A stretch of 64,000 nt of DNA from Bacteroidaceae bacterium (GTDB taxonomy: Bacteria > Bacteroidota > Bacteroidia > Bacteroidales > Bacteroidaceae), in contig JAFYPU010000012.1 in the NCBI GenBank assembly GCA_017547385.1, positions 1 through 64,000 on the forward strand. The letters are read 5' to 3'. A program made the translations under genes and the position numbers. The notes under the pieces were generated by a model. It saw nothing but the letters and a program-made list of their open reading frames with translations, ran no database searches and had not been told where the DNA came from. Of this stretch, positions 61,864-64,000 are shown one piece after another. Every line of letters begins with the position of its first letter. Within the stretch, counting starts at the first letter, position 1.

Positions 61864-61894
61864 TTTGCTCTTACGTCAGTATGTTGTAACTTTG
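61864..61894 (+). promoter_or_regulatory. -33/-7 promoter of the HAD-panB pair
   Basis: TTTG (61864-61867), a 19-bp spacer and TAACTTTG (61887-61894) lie 56 bp before the start. Confidence 0.85.
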
Positions 61895-61950
61895 CGGCGA
61901 ATTTTGAATTTCGGCAGAGCATACCTCTCTCGAATTCTTCAAGAAAAGAC

Positions 61951-62610
61951 ATGAACACAAAGGATTTCAAAAGAGCTGCGTTGTTTGACCTCGATGGTGT
62001 GTTGGTTGACACCGAATCGCAATATACTGCGTTTTGGAAAGAAATCGGGCGTGAGTTTTTTTCTACCAATCCCGACTTTGCCGAAAGTCTGAAAGGACAT
62101 ACGTTGACGCATATCTACAACACTCATTTTGCTGATAATGCCGAGGCGCGTGAACTTGTGCGAAAACGCTTGGAAGACTTTGAGGCACAGATGCGCTATC
62201 CGCTTATGGCCGGTTGCATGGAATATGTCAGCACACTGCGCGAAAAGGGGTGGGGATTGGCTGTGGTAACAAGTTCCGACCGAGTGAAAATGGAATGCTT
62301 CTATCGCTCGCATCCCGATTTCTCGCAGCAGTTTCACCAAATCCTGACGGCTGAAGACGTGGAGCATTCCAAACCTGCTCCCGATGGGTATGTGAAAGCT
62401 GCTCGCAGTTTCGGACTTGCACCCGAGGCGTGTGTTGTTTTTGAAGACTCGCTTAACGGACTCCGAGCCGGCAGAGCTTCGGGTGCCAAGTTAGTGGGGC
62501 TCACCACATCACTGACGGCTAAGGAAATAGCTCCCTTGTGTGATGTCGTGGTGAATGATTACGAAAGTTTGTCTCAATTGAATATAGAAGAATTATGGCA
62601 GGATATTTAG
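61951..62610 (+). CDS. HAD-family phosphatase
   Basis: The 219-residue protein starts at [23 protein letters not shown], with the nucleophile Asp in DLDGV. Motif II is the Ser in VVTSSDRV, motif III Lys in [10 protein letters not shown], motif IV Asp in [12 protein letters not shown]. It has a beta-phosphoglucomutase-like cap. Substrate unknown, probably a small sugar phosphate. It overlaps panB by 16 bp, so coupling with pantothenate synthesis is likely by position only. Confidence 0.9.
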   Translation: MNTKDFKRAALFDLDGVLVDTESQYTAFWKEIGREFFSTNPDFAESLKGHTLTHIYNTHFADNAEARELVRKRLEDFEAQMRYPLMAGCMEYVSTLREKGWGLAVVTSSDRVKMECFYRSHPDFSQQFHQILTAEDVEHSKPAPDGYVKAARSFGLAPEACVVFEDSLNGLRAGRASGAKLVGLTTSLTAKEIAPLCDVVVNDYESLSQLNIEELWQDI

Positions 62611-63413
62611 TGGACGATGCGCGTAAAGTAACGACGCACCGACTGAAAGAAATGAAAGAGCAGGGCAAGAAAATCGCCATGCTCACTTCTTACGACTATA
62701 CAACAGCTAAAATTGTGGATGGTGCCGGTGTGGATATCATCCTTGTGGGCGACAGTGCTTCGAATGTGATGGCCGGCAACCAAACTACATTGCCCATCAC
62801 CATCGACCAAATGATTTATCATGCTCGCTCGGTGGTGAGAGGTGTGAAGCGTGCTTTGGTGGTGTGCGACATGCCCTTTGGAACTTATCAAGTGAATGCC
62901 ACCGACGGTGTGCGCAATGCCATCCGCATTATGCAGGAAACGGGTTGCGACGCATTGAAATTGGAAGGCGGTGTGGAGATTCTTGATACGGTGAAGAAGA
63001 TTTTGGAAGCCGGTATCCCTGTGATGGGACACCTCGGACTCATGCCGCAGAGCATCAACAAGTATGGCACTTACACCGTGCGTGCCAAGGAAGAAGCCGA
63101 GGCCGAGAAACTTTTGTCTGACGCCCGTGCCTTGGCCGAAGTGGGATGCTGCGCCTTGGTGCTGGAAAAGATTCCGGCATCCTTGACCGCCCGTGTGGTG
63201 AGCGAAATTCCCATCCCTGTGATTGGCATCGGTGGCGGACCGGCAGACGGACAAGTGCTCGTCATCGACGATATGTTGGGCAAGACACAGGGGTTTGCGC
63301 CGCGCTTTCTGCGTCGCTATGCCGACCTCAACAGCGTGATGACAGATGCCATCGGTCGCTACGTGACTGATGTGAAGAGCGGCGACTTTCCTAACGAAAA
63401 GGAGCAGTATTGA
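62595..63413 (+). CDS. panB: 3-methyl-2-oxobutanoate hydroxymethyltransferase
   Basis: The 272-residue enzyme makes ketopantoate from alpha-ketoisovalerate and methylene-tetrahydrofolate in pantothenate/CoA synthesis. Motifs include [31 protein letters not shown] (metal-binding Asp), KLEGGVE and [16 protein letters not shown] appears here as [16 protein letters not shown] strong terminator follows. Confidence 0.96.
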   Translation: MAGYLVDDARKVTTHRLKEMKEQGKKIAMLTSYDYTTAKIVDGAGVDIILVGDSASNVMAGNQTTLPITIDQMIYHARSVVRGVKRALVVCDMPFGTYQVNATDGVRNAIRIMQETGCDALKLEGGVEILDTVKKILEAGIPVMGHLGLMPQSINKYGTYTVRAKEEAEAEKLLSDARALAEVGCCALVLEKIPASLTARVVSEIPIPVIGIGGGPADGQVLVIDDMLGKTQGFAPRFLRRYADLNSVMTDAIGRYVTDVKSGDFPNEKEQY

Positions 63414-63429
63414 TAAACTATGACCCTAT

Positions 63430-63475
63430 AAAATGCCGGCGCAGAGGTGCTTACTCCCTCTGCGCCGGCATTTTA
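63430..63475 (+). terminator. Terminator of the HAD-panB operon
   Basis: The stem AAAATGCCGGCGCAGAG/CTCTGCGCCGGCATTTT (17 bp) is followed by ATTT. Confidence 0.9.
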
Positions 63476-63565
63476 TTTAGAAGCCATTTATGTAAAACTG
63501 CATACAATAACAAACATCCAAAACGGAATTTGGAAATCTTCACAGCCCATATAGAAAACTTTGAT

Positions 63566-63573
63566 TACATTTG
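63566..63573 (+). promoter_or_regulatory. -7 box of the last gene
   Basis: TACATTTG fits the -7 consensus; no TTTG lies at the right upstream distance. Confidence 0.4.
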
Positions 63574-63926
63574 CAACGATACACTGAGTATTAACAGAAA
63601 ATAATTTGCCTATGAAGCATAGCGTATAAGTTGATACGCGCATTTTAAGACATATCGGAAAAGCGTTTTAGCTTTATTCTTTCACTTCGAAAGTTTGGCG
63701 ACTAAAAAAGGTAGAAAGGAATAACAGTTAGAATGCTCATGCTATATAGCGTGGGCTTTTACTTATTCTTCTACCAAGGTTACGCCAAACACCTCGAAGT
63801 GAGAATATACTAAAAAGTTCTGCGCTTTTTTGTGTGCGTATATTCACGATTTGAAGAACTACGGAGTAACCTGAAAAGCCGTAAAGTGAGTAGGGGTGAT
63901 ATTAAAATAATTTATAGAAAAGCAAT
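63574..63926 (+). other. Long structured leader of the last gene
   Basis: About 350 nt of non-coding DNA hold a nested inverted repeat. CACTTCGAAAGTTTGGCG (about 63686-63703) pairs imperfectly with CGCCAAACACCTCGAAGTG near 63784. GGTAGAAAGGAATAA pairs roughly with the TTATTCTTCTACC block, and the tip GCTCATGCTATATAGCGTGGGC is a near-perfect hairpin. It looks like a structured leader or small RNA; I cannot assign a family. Confidence 0.55.
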
Positions 63927-64000
63927 ATGAAGATAAAGATCGTATTCGTGTTTTTAGCATTATTGTGTGCAACTCAGAGCTACTCAAAAAAAGCAAATGC
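63927..64000 (+). CDS. Exported protein, 5' end only (truncated by the window edge)
   Basis: The 24 complete codons seen encode MKIKIVFVFLALLCATQSYSKKAN, a typical signal peptide with a cleavage site near the YSK. The function cannot be told. The gene continues beyond the window. Confidence 0.65.
   Translation, partial: MKIKIVFVFLALLCATQSYSKKAN

Noticed and set aside
1..64000. A DGR reverse transcriptase or AAC-rich template repeat in the window
   Set aside because: No protein with a YxDD-type polymerase motif and no AAC-rich copy of the variable segments was found, so the DGR core, if real, lies elsewhere.

Overview
The window looks like a chromosomal segment from a Bacteroidales bacterium, most likely Prevotellaceae-like (genus not resolved). 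The evidence is the -33/-7 promoter type TTTG-N19/20-TAnnTTTG seen before many genes, a TonB-dependent receptor, glycoside hydrolases, a serine palmitoyltransferase (sphingolipid synthesis), a MetH without its activation domain, GLUG-repeat surface proteins and an NADH-type PyrK/PyrD pair.

Layout. 0-13 kb: an FGE-fold/C-type-lectin-like exported protein, fabD, a GH13 enzyme, tRNA-Thr with SRP RNA, a DUF5009 membrane protein, a GH20 hexosaminidase and a zinc metalloprotease. 13-21 kb: rlmD, mutY, manC, a DUF1573 protein, ruvC, a ModF-like double ABC ATPase and a GH5 mannanase-like enzyme. 21-29.4 kb: a TonB-dependent receptor coupled to an HhH/outer-membrane protein, then a large GLUG surface protein. 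29.7-32.9 kb: rplM-rpsI-rpsB-tsf. 33-45.7 kb: a lipid kinase divergent from serine palmitoyltransferase, a Ser/Thr kinase fused to an FGE/lectin-like domain, mltG, acyl-CoA synthetase, lptB and an S9 peptidase. 46-49 kb: pyrK-pyrD, superoxide reductase and ferritin. 49-54 kb is the accessory part: a DUF262-HNH protein with an EcoRI-type adenine methylase, a densely structured non-coding region, a long palindrome next to a RAYT/IS200-type transposase, and a second GH5 protein that has lost its nucleophile. 54-64 kb: metH, smpB, a DUF4375 protein, htpG, a DUF1460 amidase-like protein, a HAD phosphatase, panB and a partial exported protein behind a structured leader.

Four non-routine signals stand out. 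(1) The two FGE/lectin-like genes at 0.2 and 36.3 kb show conserved domain, then a hypervariable C-terminal window rich in NNC codons, then a nearly identical non-coding 3' flank. That is the pattern expected of targets of a diversity-generating retroelement (DGR) whose reverse transcriptase and template lie outside this window. (2) At least twelve intergenic spots carry short arrays of 21-22-bp units. The palindromic word differs from array to array, but unit length and layout are constant. (3) About 240 bp upstream of the EcoRI-type methylase can fold into a multi-helix, pseudoknotted RNA. (4) A methylase/DUF262-HNH pair forms a candidate two-gene defence cassette.

All calls come from reading translations, motifs and complementarity by eye. 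No database search or folding program was run.
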